Source of the DNA: Limnomonas spitsbergensis
Lineage: Eukaryota; Chlorophyta; Chlorophyceae; Chlamydomonadales
Length of the DNA: 64,000 bases
Reading direction: 5' to 3'
Assembly (NCBI GenBank): GCA_037349105.1
Contig: JAYJMM010000034.1
Location: 3,348,001 to 3,412,000 of the forward strand
The notes under the pieces are model-generated. The model was not told the DNA's origin. It was given only the letters and a program-made list of their open reading frames with translations, and ran no database searches. Every line of letters starts with the position of its first letter. Position 1 is the stretch's first letter. Positions 47,001-55,900 of this stretch are shown piece by piece. A program made the translations under genes and the position numbers.

Positions 47001-49779
47001 ATTAAATGGGAGAAAATGTTCCAGTGGTATAACGCTGGTGGCATCCATACCCAGAGGTTGAGGGAGCGAACCCGCCACACGATCTTCTCTCTCCCCCCGA
47101 CTAGAGCGCCGGGTTCCATGTTCCTGCCCCCTCACATAGGAGGATGGCATGGCTGCACCATGGCCCAGGCTGTGCATGGTAGCTGGCATTGAGCCTAGTC
47201 ATTCCCTACCAGCCCCACGTGGCCGCGCGTTCAGCAGGGCCCAGCGGGTATGCACTGTTCCAAACACATTAAATGCTGCGTTTAATTGTGGGAAGTTGTG
47301 CTTGTTGGCCGAACGCTGTGCATGCGGGCTGGAATTGCACTCCAACCTGTTCTGAATGCTCCTACACGATAATTCTCCTATACAGCCAGTCACGAGTGTG
47401 AACATTTTTAGCCACAGCTGTCATCGCTGCTCACATGCTAAATATAAGCAGGGCCCAGAGGTCCTTAACTTGCCTAATCGCTGTTCCACTCGACAGATTC
47501 CATCGACGTTCCACTCGAAAGAAGTCGTGCCAGCTATTAGCAGCTAAATATACAGCGACCGTGAGCGATAGTGAGCAGCGACGTGCAATACCAACAGCAA
47601 CAGTGACTGGCAGTAAAGAGTGTGACGAGTGTGAACACTGCTTGAATCCCAGCTGTGAGCTGAAGCAGGCACGCTCCTTGACAGTCAGCGCTGTTCACTC
47701 TCTGACTCACGGTTTCCTCTCGCTATTTCTCCTGAAATGGTATGAATTGGCATCTTTATACGCCCTTGACGCATCGGTTAACATTACACGACGTCGTGTT
47801 GACGAGCGTGGGCCAGCGAGGACTGGTTGACAACGCAATCGGTTGCTGGTCGGTTTGTACACCTTTTTCTTGTCATTAATCTACTGTGGTGCCGTAAACC
47901 GACGACTGGTAAATCTTTTTCTTGCCTTGAATAATAGACCGGGGCTATGATCTGTTTAACCCAGCAGACAGCCATTACCTGTCAATGGATCAGATCGTGT
48001 GGCACATTGTCTGGTTGCATGGCATGTTGCTTAAAGCATGGCCAGTTGTCTGATCGCATGGCATGCTGCTCACAGCATGGCTATGGTTGTCTGATGGCAT
48101 GACATGCTGCTTCGATGTAGACGGAGTCGAGGCAGATCGAGGTGGAGGGCGTCCTAGGGCGCCAGAAGGAAGTCATCCGCCAGACGCTGACAAAGAGGGA
48201 TGCAGCGTTGAGGTAGGTTTGAACAGGAGTTGGTTTGAACAGGGGTAGATTTGTGCAGGGGTTGGTTTGAACAGGGTTAGGTTTGATCTGGTGTGGGTTT
48301 AAAGTGGGGTTTCATTTGAGCAGGGTTTTTTCGAACTTTGAACAGGGATATTGTTCGAACAGGGGTTCATTGCGAGTGCCAAGCCTCAATATACCCCTTT
48401 AGCTCTTTTCTCTCGGCCCTTCTTCAGGGCTTGGGAATCCACCAACTGGATGAGCGGAAGCCCCTGAATATAAAATAAACGTTTGAATCAAAATGGAACC
48501 AGCATTGAGAGCAAGGTTGACCTGATGTTGATCTTCCCCGATTCCGGTCATGCTCCAAAATGACCTTCGTGGCCTGATGGCCTTTCCCTGATTGAGATGG
48601 TTGCAGCCTGCTCAGCTATATTGCGCGTTGATGGGGGCTCTTTCAGGTGAAACTGATGCACCCACGCGGCGAAAGAAGGCGGAGGTGGCGGCTGCGCCTT
48701 GTGTTTCCGTTATGGCCTTGCCATGAAAGAAGAGATTAAGCAACGCCCTTCAGGGGGCGTGAGAGGAAGGGCTACAGCGCAATGCCGGGGCTGCGACCAT
48801 GTCTGCACCGTATTCCTCCGCTGCCATGAAGGGGCTGCGAGTAGAGCTTGCGGCATCCCTCTGAACAGGGAACGTTCATGTCCAATGGCATACCGACATA
48901 TGAGGGAAGCAAATTGAGCAGGCAATGTTATTTTTGTGTCACTTCATTCTGGCGCGCCTCTTGATTGCATGGATCTGCCTGCATATCGACAGCCACATCC
49001 TCGGCGAACAAGATGCCTGCATATGCAGTCCGTCAGGAGGCACCTGGCTCGGAATGGGGTGTCCCCCAGCTAAACCCTGAACGCAACACATGACCTACCC
49101 ATGACCTATCTGGCTACCAATCAGCTACCAATCAGCTTCCCACCATGCCCTTCCCTCCTCCCCTGTCGTGTTCAGACGTGCTGAGGGTCTGGATGAGAAG
49201 CGCGTCGTCATGGAGCGTCGCTTGGCCGCCATAAAGACTGGGGTTGGACAAGTGTTGCGGTCCCTCGGGTGCAGCCAGGACGCCGGAGCGGGGGCCTCCG
49301 GTTCGGCAAGATCCAAGGAAGGCAGCAGGGCCTCCTCCTCGAGCCTGCCTGGGGCTGCAGCAGCAGCCTCCCAGCAGCAGCAGCAGCAGGCGGCGGCGTT
49401 GATTCACGCTCTGGGACAGCTCGAGGCGCGCGCCAGAGCGGTCGTGGCTGTGTGGTCGACGGCCATGGGGAAGGCCGGCTCGGTGCCGGGCGCGCAAGCG
49501 ATGGTCAAGTCGCAGATGAGCAGCTTGGTGTCGCGGGACGCTGGGTCGGCCGCAGCGGCCGCGGCTGCTGCTGCTGCAACGGCAGTGGCGGCGGCGGCCA
49601 TGACGGCCTCTTGTTTGCCGTCGATGGGCGGGTCTGCGTCGCAGTCGAGGAGCGGGGGCAAGAAGTACGGTAACAAGCTGTATGATGACTCGGGGTCGGA
49701 GAGTGAGGATGAGGCGCCGCTGACCCGGGATCAGATCCAGGACATGAGGCTGGCGGGGGGGACATCGGCAGGCCATTGA
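39734..49779 (+). CDS. Outer dynein arm docking complex-type coiled-coil protein (ODA1/DC2, ODA5, CCDC63/CCDC114 family)
   Basis: Ten exons with GT-AG introns keep one frame: 39734-39925 (possibly to 39979), 40144-40194, 41133-41195, 42388-42465, 42976-43092, 43683-43811, 44561-44755, 45094-45237, 48121-48212 and 49176-49779 (TGA). The product is about 554 residues (572 with the longer exon 1), near the usual family length. It is coiled coil for about 400 residues: IEKLKQENKQLQDEL (exon 1), LVDTYSRK|IEMEGRQLESM (exons 2-3), VLENRLQQAEQKFSETISRN (exon 5), LEILKTQ|ADKEQSLFEHES (exons 6-7), LVAHYGQLEAANFASFNECN (exon 8) and ERRLAAIKTGVGQVLRSLGC (exon 10). These blocks fall in the order seen in DC2/CCDC114-type proteins, which anchor outer dynein arms to doublet microtubules. 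The C-terminus has Gln- and Ala-rich runs and an acidic end (SGSESEDEAPLTRDQIQ). DC2 and ODA5 are related, and I cannot decide between them. The exon 1 end and exon 2 start are the least certain. Confidence 0.75.
40195..40250 (+). repeat. Duplicate of exon 2 end and splice donor
   Basis: 'gctgaatgaactggtggaca' ending AAAG|GTATGAACACC (40161-40205) is followed 45 bp later by 'gctgaatgatctggtggaca' ending ACAG|GTGTACACGCC (40206-40250). The 45-bp copy carries its own consensus donor within the intron. Confidence 0.7.
40255..40975 (+). repeat. Dispersed element R4, uninterrupted copy in intron 2
   Basis: The inverted counterpart of 35930-36965 without the retro-insertion. It ends with TGTAGCTGA-type motifs near 40605 and 40938 and fills most of intron 2 of the docking-type gene. 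It contains no coding sequence, and its insertion explains the intron length. Confidence 0.75.
41563..41830. repeat. 68-bp tandem repeat, four units, intron 3
   Basis: 'actggccagcctgtcgccgg' plus 'tagggttgagctaaac' recurs at 41571, 41639, 41708 and 41776 (spacing 68-69 bp). Units are well diverged, so the repeat is old. Short 'agggtt' motifs give a telomere-like look but no array. Confidence 0.8.
43078..43325 (+). repeat. 47-bp tandem copies of exon 5 end and donor
   Basis: The end of exon 5, 'gagacgtttgaccag' followed by 'gtgtggggtgt', begins at 43078 and recurs at 43125, 43172, 43267 and (diverged) 43314. Spacings are 47, 47, 95 and 47 bp. Three of the copies keep CAG|GTGTGG or CAG|ATGTGG, so the intron starts with decoy donors. 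Confidence 0.85.
43830..43910 (+). repeat. 81-base uninterrupted G tract, intron 6
   Basis: A pure run of G begins about 20 bases after the exon 6 donor (43811|GTGGAGGAGGGGGAGAGAG) and is followed by further G-rich sequence to about 43950. The apparent poly-Gly and antisense poly-Pro frames are artefacts. The length may not be exact, as homopolymers are hard to sequence. Confidence 0.85.
44013..44057 (+). repeat. 45-base uninterrupted G tract, intron 6
   Basis: A second pure G run 100 bases after the first, followed by a 14-G run near 44080-44093. Same intron, same strand. Confidence 0.85.
44185..44400. repeat. About 62-bp repeat with telomere-like motifs, intron 6
   Basis: Three units of 'aagaagcacagggtttaggg' + 'tcatgacagtcataaaccct' + 'ggatcataaacc'. 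They contain GGGTTTAGGG and AACCCTAAACCCTA, the plant/green-algal telomere motif on both strands, so each unit can fold back. It is internal and not a chromosome end. Confidence 0.75.
44388..44560 (+). repeat. 55-56-bp tandem copies of exon 7 acceptor
   Basis: 'tgcatgcaggcagataagga' occurs at 44441, 44497 and 44552; the last is the true acceptor plus first codons of exon 7 (AG|GCAGATAAGGAG). Two upstream copies therefore carry usable CAG acceptors, and a more degenerate fourth starts near 44388. Confidence 0.8.
45238..45475 (+). repeat. Two extra copies of exon 8 end and donor
   Basis: The exon end GCAGAAGGAGATCCGTGCGC + TGCAG|GTGGGTGGG (45213-45246) is echoed at about 45304-45337 and 45434-45467, each with GCGCTGCAG|GTGGG intact. 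The copies are 91 and about 131 bp apart. Confidence 0.8.
46136..46672. repeat. 43-44-bp minisatellite (about 12 units), intron 8
   Basis: The unit GGGGCTGAATGTGCATGCGG + GGTACTGTACTGCTGTACCT + GCC repeats with a period of 43 or 44 (one G more or less). Frames on both strands over it are repeat artefacts. Short palindromic GTAC pairs occur in each unit. The last units degrade into 'gctgaatgtgcaagcgg'. Confidence 0.9.
47100..47262 (+). repeat. Dispersed repeat R3, copy 3 (intron 8)
   Basis: The longest copy, combining the blocks found separately at 34790-34860 and 590-700. Intron 8 (45238-48120) owes part of its 2.9 kb to this and the minisatellite. The remaining stretch 47270-48120 holds no exon I can support. 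Confidence 0.65.
48213..48345 (+). repeat. 16-17-bp degenerate repeat starting at exon 9 donor
   Basis: Directly from the donor GTAGGTTTGAACAGGAG the pattern 'ttggtttgaacagggg' recurs about six times with decay. The repeat begins at the exon-intron junction itself. Confidence 0.7.
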
Positions 49780-49924
49780 ATTTGAATTTGAATTTGTGGT
49801 TCGCTCACTGTCCAGCGGAGCGTCGCAATGTATGCGTAGGACAGGTGCCCGCAAACCGAATTGGACACTAAATAAACTAGGAGAGCGAGCGAAAATATCG
49901 CGCGCCTCCCCTTCGTTATGGGCT

Positions 49925-49941
49925 TGTAACCAGGCTTGTAA
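49925..49941 (+). promoter_or_regulatory. Probable poly(A) signal pair (TGTAA)
   Basis: TGTAA occurs at 49925-49929 and 49937-49941, about 150 bp after the stop of the docking-type gene. TGTAA is the standard poly(A) signal of chlorophycean algae, which supports both the gene end and the organism guess. Confidence 0.6.
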
Positions 49942-49949
49942 CCATCACT

Positions 49950-50500
49950 CAGCCACTGACCCGTGGCCTAGGATTGGATCCCACTGAGCACATCGCATTG
50001 ACTGTGTTTACCGATGTGGAGGCCATGAGGGAGGTTTCCCACGGCCTGCTTGCTTGCCATGATACGTTTCCCTCCGTATGAACGGACAAGCACCATCATG
50101 TGGCGCCTGTCAATCCTTTCAGTCATGTCTAGCTGATACACCTCCGCATGCTGGTCATCACTCTTTGCCGATATTAAGCATAGAGACAGGTCAGCCAGCA
50201 ATCCATGATTGATCAACCTGGACTGGGCTCGCCAGTAGAGTTTTTGTAGAATTGGGATATTGGTAGATTCCAGATCCGTGAGGATGGACTACCGGTATTG
50301 CGTGTTGCATTTCCCCGCACGAGTGTTTCCAGCCTTTCGAACATGGCTCACTTTGGTAAGTCCAAGCAAAAGAATGACTCCATAAGCAACATTTCATGGG
50401 CATACGGGCCCTGCTCATATATCGTCCGGTTGTGGGTTTTTCTCAGAGGCTACTGACAGCCAGTTTAGAAATATGCAGGCAGTCTCAGCGATCGAACTCG
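49950..50500. other. Intergenic between convergent genes
   Basis: Separates the plus-strand docking-type gene from the minus-strand gene that starts beyond 52.1 kb. No supported gene. Confidence 0.4.
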
Positions 50501-50504
50501 CCAC

Positions 50505-50770
50505 AGACGGAGGGAGTCTCAAATATCAGCCTCCTGTGATTTGAAGACTTCGAGGCCTAGAGCAGGGTACTAGCACGTGAGGTATGGAATAGGTCTCTGT
50601 ACTTTCAAGGGTACCGGTACCTGCCTGCAGAAGGTCACAGATGCTAACCAGCCCAAAGTCTCTTAAAGGAACCTCAGTCGTGTGAGGGTGCAGGCTTAGA
50701 AAGCATCAATGGGGGCAGTCTCAACTGAAGAGCGGGTCTCAAATATCAGCCAGGCCAAAGTTCTTGGAAG
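50505..50770. repeat. Degenerate copies of the last-exon end
   Basis: 'tctcaaatatcagcc' with following 'ggccaaag'-like sequence marks the stop of the minus-strand gene (50739) and recurs at about 50510, with a related 'agcccaaagtctcttaa' near 50655. Local duplications of about 110 bp extend the terminal exon region. Confidence 0.5.
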
Positions 50771-52150
50771 TCACGCTGGACGCTTCCAGGTTGCATGCGC
50801 CCTGATAGCCGGTGTCGCCGTCCAGACAGGTCATGTTATTGCCCGAGCTCCACAGGGCAGCCACGAACACAATGCCCCGCCCTGAGGGAACGGCCCATAC
50901 GCCTGAAGGGTGAGAAAAGGACAAAAGGGGGGAAGAGGGGAGTTGGGGGTGTCTGAATCATTTATTCTCCAGGAAAGGCAAGATTTGCATCACATTTAGG
51001 AGCATGCAATATATGGGAGCAGTTGCATCAGGGTGATGAGGTGTTTCCAAAGAGTGTATGTACCGTATTTTCCTAATGCATTGATAGCAGGCTGCACAGC
51101 TACAAGTTGCGTCAATGACATAACAGTTATTACACCTCTAGACCCTGGTTATTAATCTTGGCTGTGTCGGTGCCCAACTGCCCGGTTAGGAACGAAAGTG
51201 AGCAAATAATGCAAGAGAACATAAATGAGGCGCATGGGATGGAGCAGCGACATGCTGTTTAGCTGAACTTGAACTGCATCGGTATCTCACTTGATGTAGC
51301 CTGGATGGTTGCAAGCGTTGAACGAGACCCTCCTGCCCTCCTGCAAAACAGGGGAGGGAGGAGTTCCTGCTGGGCTCCATGGGTATCAGCACTACTGCTG
51401 TCATGTGTGACATGTGTGACACGTGACAAGCGGGACATGCGACATGTGTGACACGTGACATGTGTTTCATGTGGGACATGTGGGACATGTGTTTCACACA
51501 CTTGGGTATCAGCACTGCTGTCACTGTTCGCCACCGCTGTCTCTCTCTGTTATATTCAGGATGGTGCATCCCGCTGACCTTCTGGCACACGAGTGATAAA
51601 GGATGGACATGATGCACCTGTGGAAAATGCTCATGGGCGCTGTCCATGCAGCCATCCACAAAAATAAATACTTTTGTTTTGGCTGCACGGACCCTAGGAC
51701 GTTTTAAGGTACAGGATTCACACCATGCACCAGTGCAAAATGCACATGGGCGCTGTTCATGAAGCCATCCACAGTGTTTATGAAAGTGCATTTCAGCGTC
51801 CACCCTGCAGAAAGCCAGCAGGGCTTGGTGCAGCAAGCCTTGCTGCCTGGGCCCCCGGCTGTACGCCGGTCAAGGTTGGGTCCTCATCGGCCAAGTGGTT
51901 GTCGACCGGCGGCCTGCCGCAGCAGGTGGTCTGACGCGTACACTATGTCACACTTTCACGCACCTGTGCGAAATGGACGTTGGCGCTGCGCATGAAGCCA
52001 TCGGCATCTTGAGAGTGTGAGATGTTGTACGGCCTGTTGGTGTTGATTGTGCAGCGGGCCTCCGGGCACATCATGTGCTGGTCAACGTCCCACGCGTTGG
52101 TGCTGCAACCGCCTCTGTCGCAGCTTGGGTGGAAGTGTGGAGCGGTGTGA
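50739..52150 (-). CDS. Secreted-looking Cys-containing protein, C-terminal three exons
   Basis: Three minus-strand exons are visible: 52150-51964 (after CTGCAG, ends CAG|GTGCGT), 51340-51291 (after TTTTGCAG, ends AA|GTGAG) and about 50903-50739 (after CACCCTTCAG, ends TGA). They read HTAPHFHPSCDRGGCSTNAW ... CTINTNRPYNISHSQDADGF MRSANVHFAQ; EGRRVSFNACNHPGYIK; VWAVPSGRGIVFVAALWSSG NNMTCLDGD ... SSVTSKNFGLADI. Codons are strongly biased (GGC, CTG, AAC, GCC). The final 'hydrophobic-W-x-x-x-x-N-M-x-x-L-D ... C ... S-V-T-x-x-N' run weakly resembles the end of GH7-type cellobiohydrolases. That is inference and the family is unproven. The phase between the second and last exon is off by one in the simplest model, so a short exon, sequence error or decay is possible. 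Upstream exons were not found. Confidence 0.55.
51395..51500. repeat. GTGGGACAT-type short tandem repeat
   Basis: About ten imperfect copies of a 9-10-bp 'gtgacatgtgtgacac' / 'gtgggacatgtgggacat' pattern lie in the intron between the first two visible exons of the minus-strand gene. Confidence 0.75.
51600..51790 (-). repeat. Two extra copies of an exon end and donor
   Basis: The end of the exon at 51964-52150 (plus strand 'cacctgtgcgaaatggacgt' 'tggcgctgcgcatgaagcca') is echoed at about 51730-51775 ('caccagtgcaaaatgcacat' 'gggcgctgttcatgaagcca') and 51612-51660 ('cacctgtggaaaatgctcat'). Each keeps the CAC (GTG) donor position. Confidence 0.75.
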
Positions 52151-52420
52151 CTGCAGGCAACAAGGGTGTAGCCTGCCAGGTCGTCAGTGAGAGGTTACAT
52201 ACAAGTGTGGAGCGGTGTATCTACAATACGGATATAGCCAGCCAGTCAGGTCATACATCAAGAGGTTGTATAGCAGTGTGGGCGGTAAATCTTCAGGCAA
52301 GGATACGGCCAACCAGTTGGGTCAACAGTGGATCATCAGGAGCCTTATAACCGTGGGACAGTTGAGCTGCAGGCAGCAAGGGCACGGCCAGCCAAGCCAC
52401 CATCAAGGGACATGAATCAC
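52125..52420. repeat. About 65-bp repeat at an exon acceptor
   Basis: Four diverged units built on 'gtgtggagcggtgt' + 'gactgcaggcaacaagg' + 'gtagcctgccaggtcgtc'. The first overlaps the acceptor of the exon ending at 52150, so acceptor-like CTGCAG is repeated upstream in transcript sense. Confidence 0.65.
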
Positions 52421-52544
52421 TGAATGGCGGTTAGGGCCCTACATGGCACTGCCTTGCTACGTAGGAAAGGTAGTTGGGGTCCTACATGGCACATTTCATG
52501 GCAGGTCCCCATGTAATCCCATGGATCATCATTAACTTCTACTA

Positions 52545-52895
52545 ACTCCCATCAAGCCCATGAATTCCCAAAGATTCCAGTAATTCCCACAAATTCCCAT
52601 CATCCCCTGCCAAAATTTACAGCAATCTCGATTAATGCCCATTATCTCCAGCCTCCCCAATCTACTCCCATTAATTCCCAGCAATCTCATTTTGTCCCCA
52701 GCAATTCCCAGCAGTCCCAGATTAGTCCCATTAATTCCTAGAAATCCCAGATGCGTCCCATTAATTCACAGCAATCCCAATTGATTTCCATTCATTCCCA
52801 AAAATCTCTAAGTATTCCCATTAATTAACAGCAACCCACTGTGTTCCCATAAATTCACAGCAAACCCAATTCACTCCCATGAATGACTCCCCCAC
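52545..52895. repeat. Degenerate 'CCCATTAATTCCCAGCAA' repeat
   Basis: About ten strongly diverged units of 30-36 bp built on CCCATTAATTCCCAGCAATC. No gene. It may be an older relative or neighbour of the C-rich array that follows. Confidence 0.75.
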
Positions 52896-52989
52896 ATGTT
52901 TTCCTAAGCCCTCCCCCCCTTCTTTGTCCCCATGATCCCCCTGAATTCTCATGCGAGTTTAAGTAGTGTGGCACCCCTTCTACACCCTG

Positions 52990-55900
52990 CAGCAGCCCCC
53001 GTCACCCAGCCCCCATCACCCAGCCTCCATCACCCAGCCCCCATCACCCAGCCCCCATCACCCAGCCCCCATCACCCAGCCCCCATCACCCAGCCCCCAT
53101 CACCCAGCCCCCATCACCCAGCCCCCATCACCCAGCCCCCATCACCCAGCCCCCATCACCCAGCCCCCATCACCCAGCCCCCATCACCCAGCCCCCATCA
53201 CCCAGCCCCCATCACCCAGCCCCCATCACTCAGCCCCCATCACCCAGCCCCCATCACCCAGCCCCCATCACCCAGCCCCCATCACCCAGCCCCCATCACC
53301 CAGCCCCCATCACCCAGCCCCCATCACCCAGCCCCCATCACCCAGCCCCCGTCACCCAGCCCCCGTCACCCAGCCCCCGTCACCCAGCCCCCATCACCCA
53401 GCCCCCATCACCCAGCCCCCATCACCCAGCCCCCATCACCCAGCCCCCATCACCCAGCCCCCATCACCCAGCCCCCATCACCCAGCCCCCATCACCCAGC
53501 CCCCATCACCCAGTCCCCATCACCCAGCCGCCATCACCCAGCCGTTATCACCCAGCCCCCATCACCCAGCCCCCATCACCCAGCCCCCGTCACCCAGCCC
53601 CCATCACCCAGCCCCCATCACCCAGCCCCCATCACCCAGCCCCCATCACCCAGCCCCCATCACCCAGCCCCCATCACCCAGCCCCCATCACCCAGCCCCC
53701 ATCACCCAGCCCCCATCACCCAGCCCCCATCACCCAGCCCCCATCACCCAGCCCCCATCACCCAGCCCCCGTCACCCAGCCCCCATCACCCAGCCCCCAT
53801 CACCCAGCCGCCATCACCCAGCCCCCATCACCCAGCCCCCATCACTCAGCCCCAATCACCCAGCCTCCATCACCCAGCCCCCATCACCCAGCCCCCATCA
53901 CCCAGCCCCCATCACCCAGCCCCCATCACCCAGCCCCCATCACCCAGCCCCCATCACCCAGCCCCCATCACCCAGCCCCCATCACCCAGCCCCCATCACC
54001 CAGCCCCCATCACCCAGCCCCCATCACCCAGCCCCCATCACCCAGCCCCCATCACCCAGCCCCCATCACCCAGCCCCCATCACCCAGCCCCCATCACTCA
54101 GCCCCCATCACCCAGCCCCCATCACCCAGCCCCCATCACCCAGCCCCCATCACCCAGCCCCCATCACCCAGCCCCCATCACCCAGCCCCCATCACCCAGC
54201 CCCCATCACCCAGCCCCCGTCACCCAGCCCCCGTCACCCAGCCCCCGTCACCCAGCCCCCATCACCCAGCCCCCATCACCCAGCCCCCATCACCCAGCCC
54301 CCATCACCCAGCCCCCATCACCCAGCCCCCATCACCCAGCCCCCATCACCCAGCCCCCATCACCCAGCCCCCATCACCCAGTCCCCATCACCCAGCCGCC
54401 ATCACCCAGCCGTTATCACCCAGCCCCCATCACCCAGCCCCCATCACCCAGCCCCCGTCACCCAGCCCCCATCACCCAGCCCCCATCACCCAGCCCCCAT
54501 CACCCAGCCCCCATCACCCAGCCCCCATCACCCAGCCCCCATCACCCAGCCCCCATCACCCAGCCCCCATCACCCAGCCCCCATCACCCAGCCCCCATCA
54601 CCCAGCCCCCATCACCCAGCCCCCATCACCCAGCCCCCGTCACCCAGCCCCCATCACCCAGCCCCCATCACCCAGCCCCCATCACCCAGCCCCCATCACC
54701 CAGCCCCCATCACTCAGCCCCAATCACCCAGCCTCCATCACCCAGCCCCCATCACCCAGCCCCCATCACCCAGCCCCCATCACCCAGCCCCCATCACCCA
54801 GCCCCCATCACCCAGCCCCCATCACCCAGCCCCCATCACCCAGCCCCCATCACCCAGCCCCCATCACCCAGCCCCCATCACTCAGCCTCCATCACCCAGC
54901 CCCCATCACCCAGCCCCCATCACCCAGCCCCCATCACCCAGCCCCCATCACCCAGCCCCCATCACTCAGCCCCCATCACCCAGCCCCCATCACTCAGCCC
55001 CCATCACCCAGCCCCCATCACCCAGCCTCCATCACCCAGCCCCCATCACCCAGCCCCCATCACCCAGCCCCCATCACCCAGCCCCCATCACCCAGCCCCC
55101 ATCACCCAGCCCCCATCACCCAGCCCCCATCACCCAGCCCCCATCACCCAGCCCCCATCACCCAGCCCCCATCACCCAGCCCCCATCACCCAGCCCCCAT
55201 CACCCAGCCCCCATCACCCAGCCCCCATCACCCAGCCCCCATCACCCAGCCCCCATCACCCAGCCCCCATCACCCAGCCCCCATCACCCAGCCCCCATCA
55301 CCCAGCCCCCATCACCCAGCCCCCATCACCCAGCCCCCATCACCCAGCCCCCATCACCCAGCCCCCATCACCCAGCCCCCATCACCCAGCCCCCATCACC
55401 CAGCCCCCATCACCCAGCCCCCATCACCCAGCCCCCATCACCCAGCCCCCGTCACCCAGCCCCCGTCACCCAGCCCCCGTCACCCAGCCCCCATCACCCA
55501 GCCCCCATCACCCAGCCCCCATCACCCAGCCCCCATCACCCAGCCCCCATCACCCAGCCCCCATCACTCAGCCCCCATCACCCAGCCCCCATCACCCAGC
55601 CCCCATCACCCAGCCCCCATCACCCAGCCCCCATCACCCAGCCTCCATCACCCAGCCCCCATCACCCAGCCCCCATCACCCAGCCCCCATCACCCAGCCC
55701 CCATCACCCAGCCCCCATCACCCAGCCCCCATCACCCAGCCCCCATCACCCAGCCCCCATCACCCAGCCCCCATCACCCAGCCCCCATCACCCAGCCCCC
55801 GTCACCCAGCCCCCATCACCCAGCCCCCATCACCCAGCCCCCATCACCCAGCCCCCATCACTCAGCCCCCATCACCCAGCCCCCATCACTCAGCCCCCAT

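Noticed and set aside
47435..47830. 131-residue plus-strand frame in intron 8
   Set aside because: Contains a suggestive Cys cluster but no homology or splice support, and intronic repeats surround it.
49132..49854. Arg-rich minus-strand 240-residue frame
   Set aside because: Shadow of the GC-rich last exon of the docking-type gene, whose plus-strand frame continues the upstream exons in phase.
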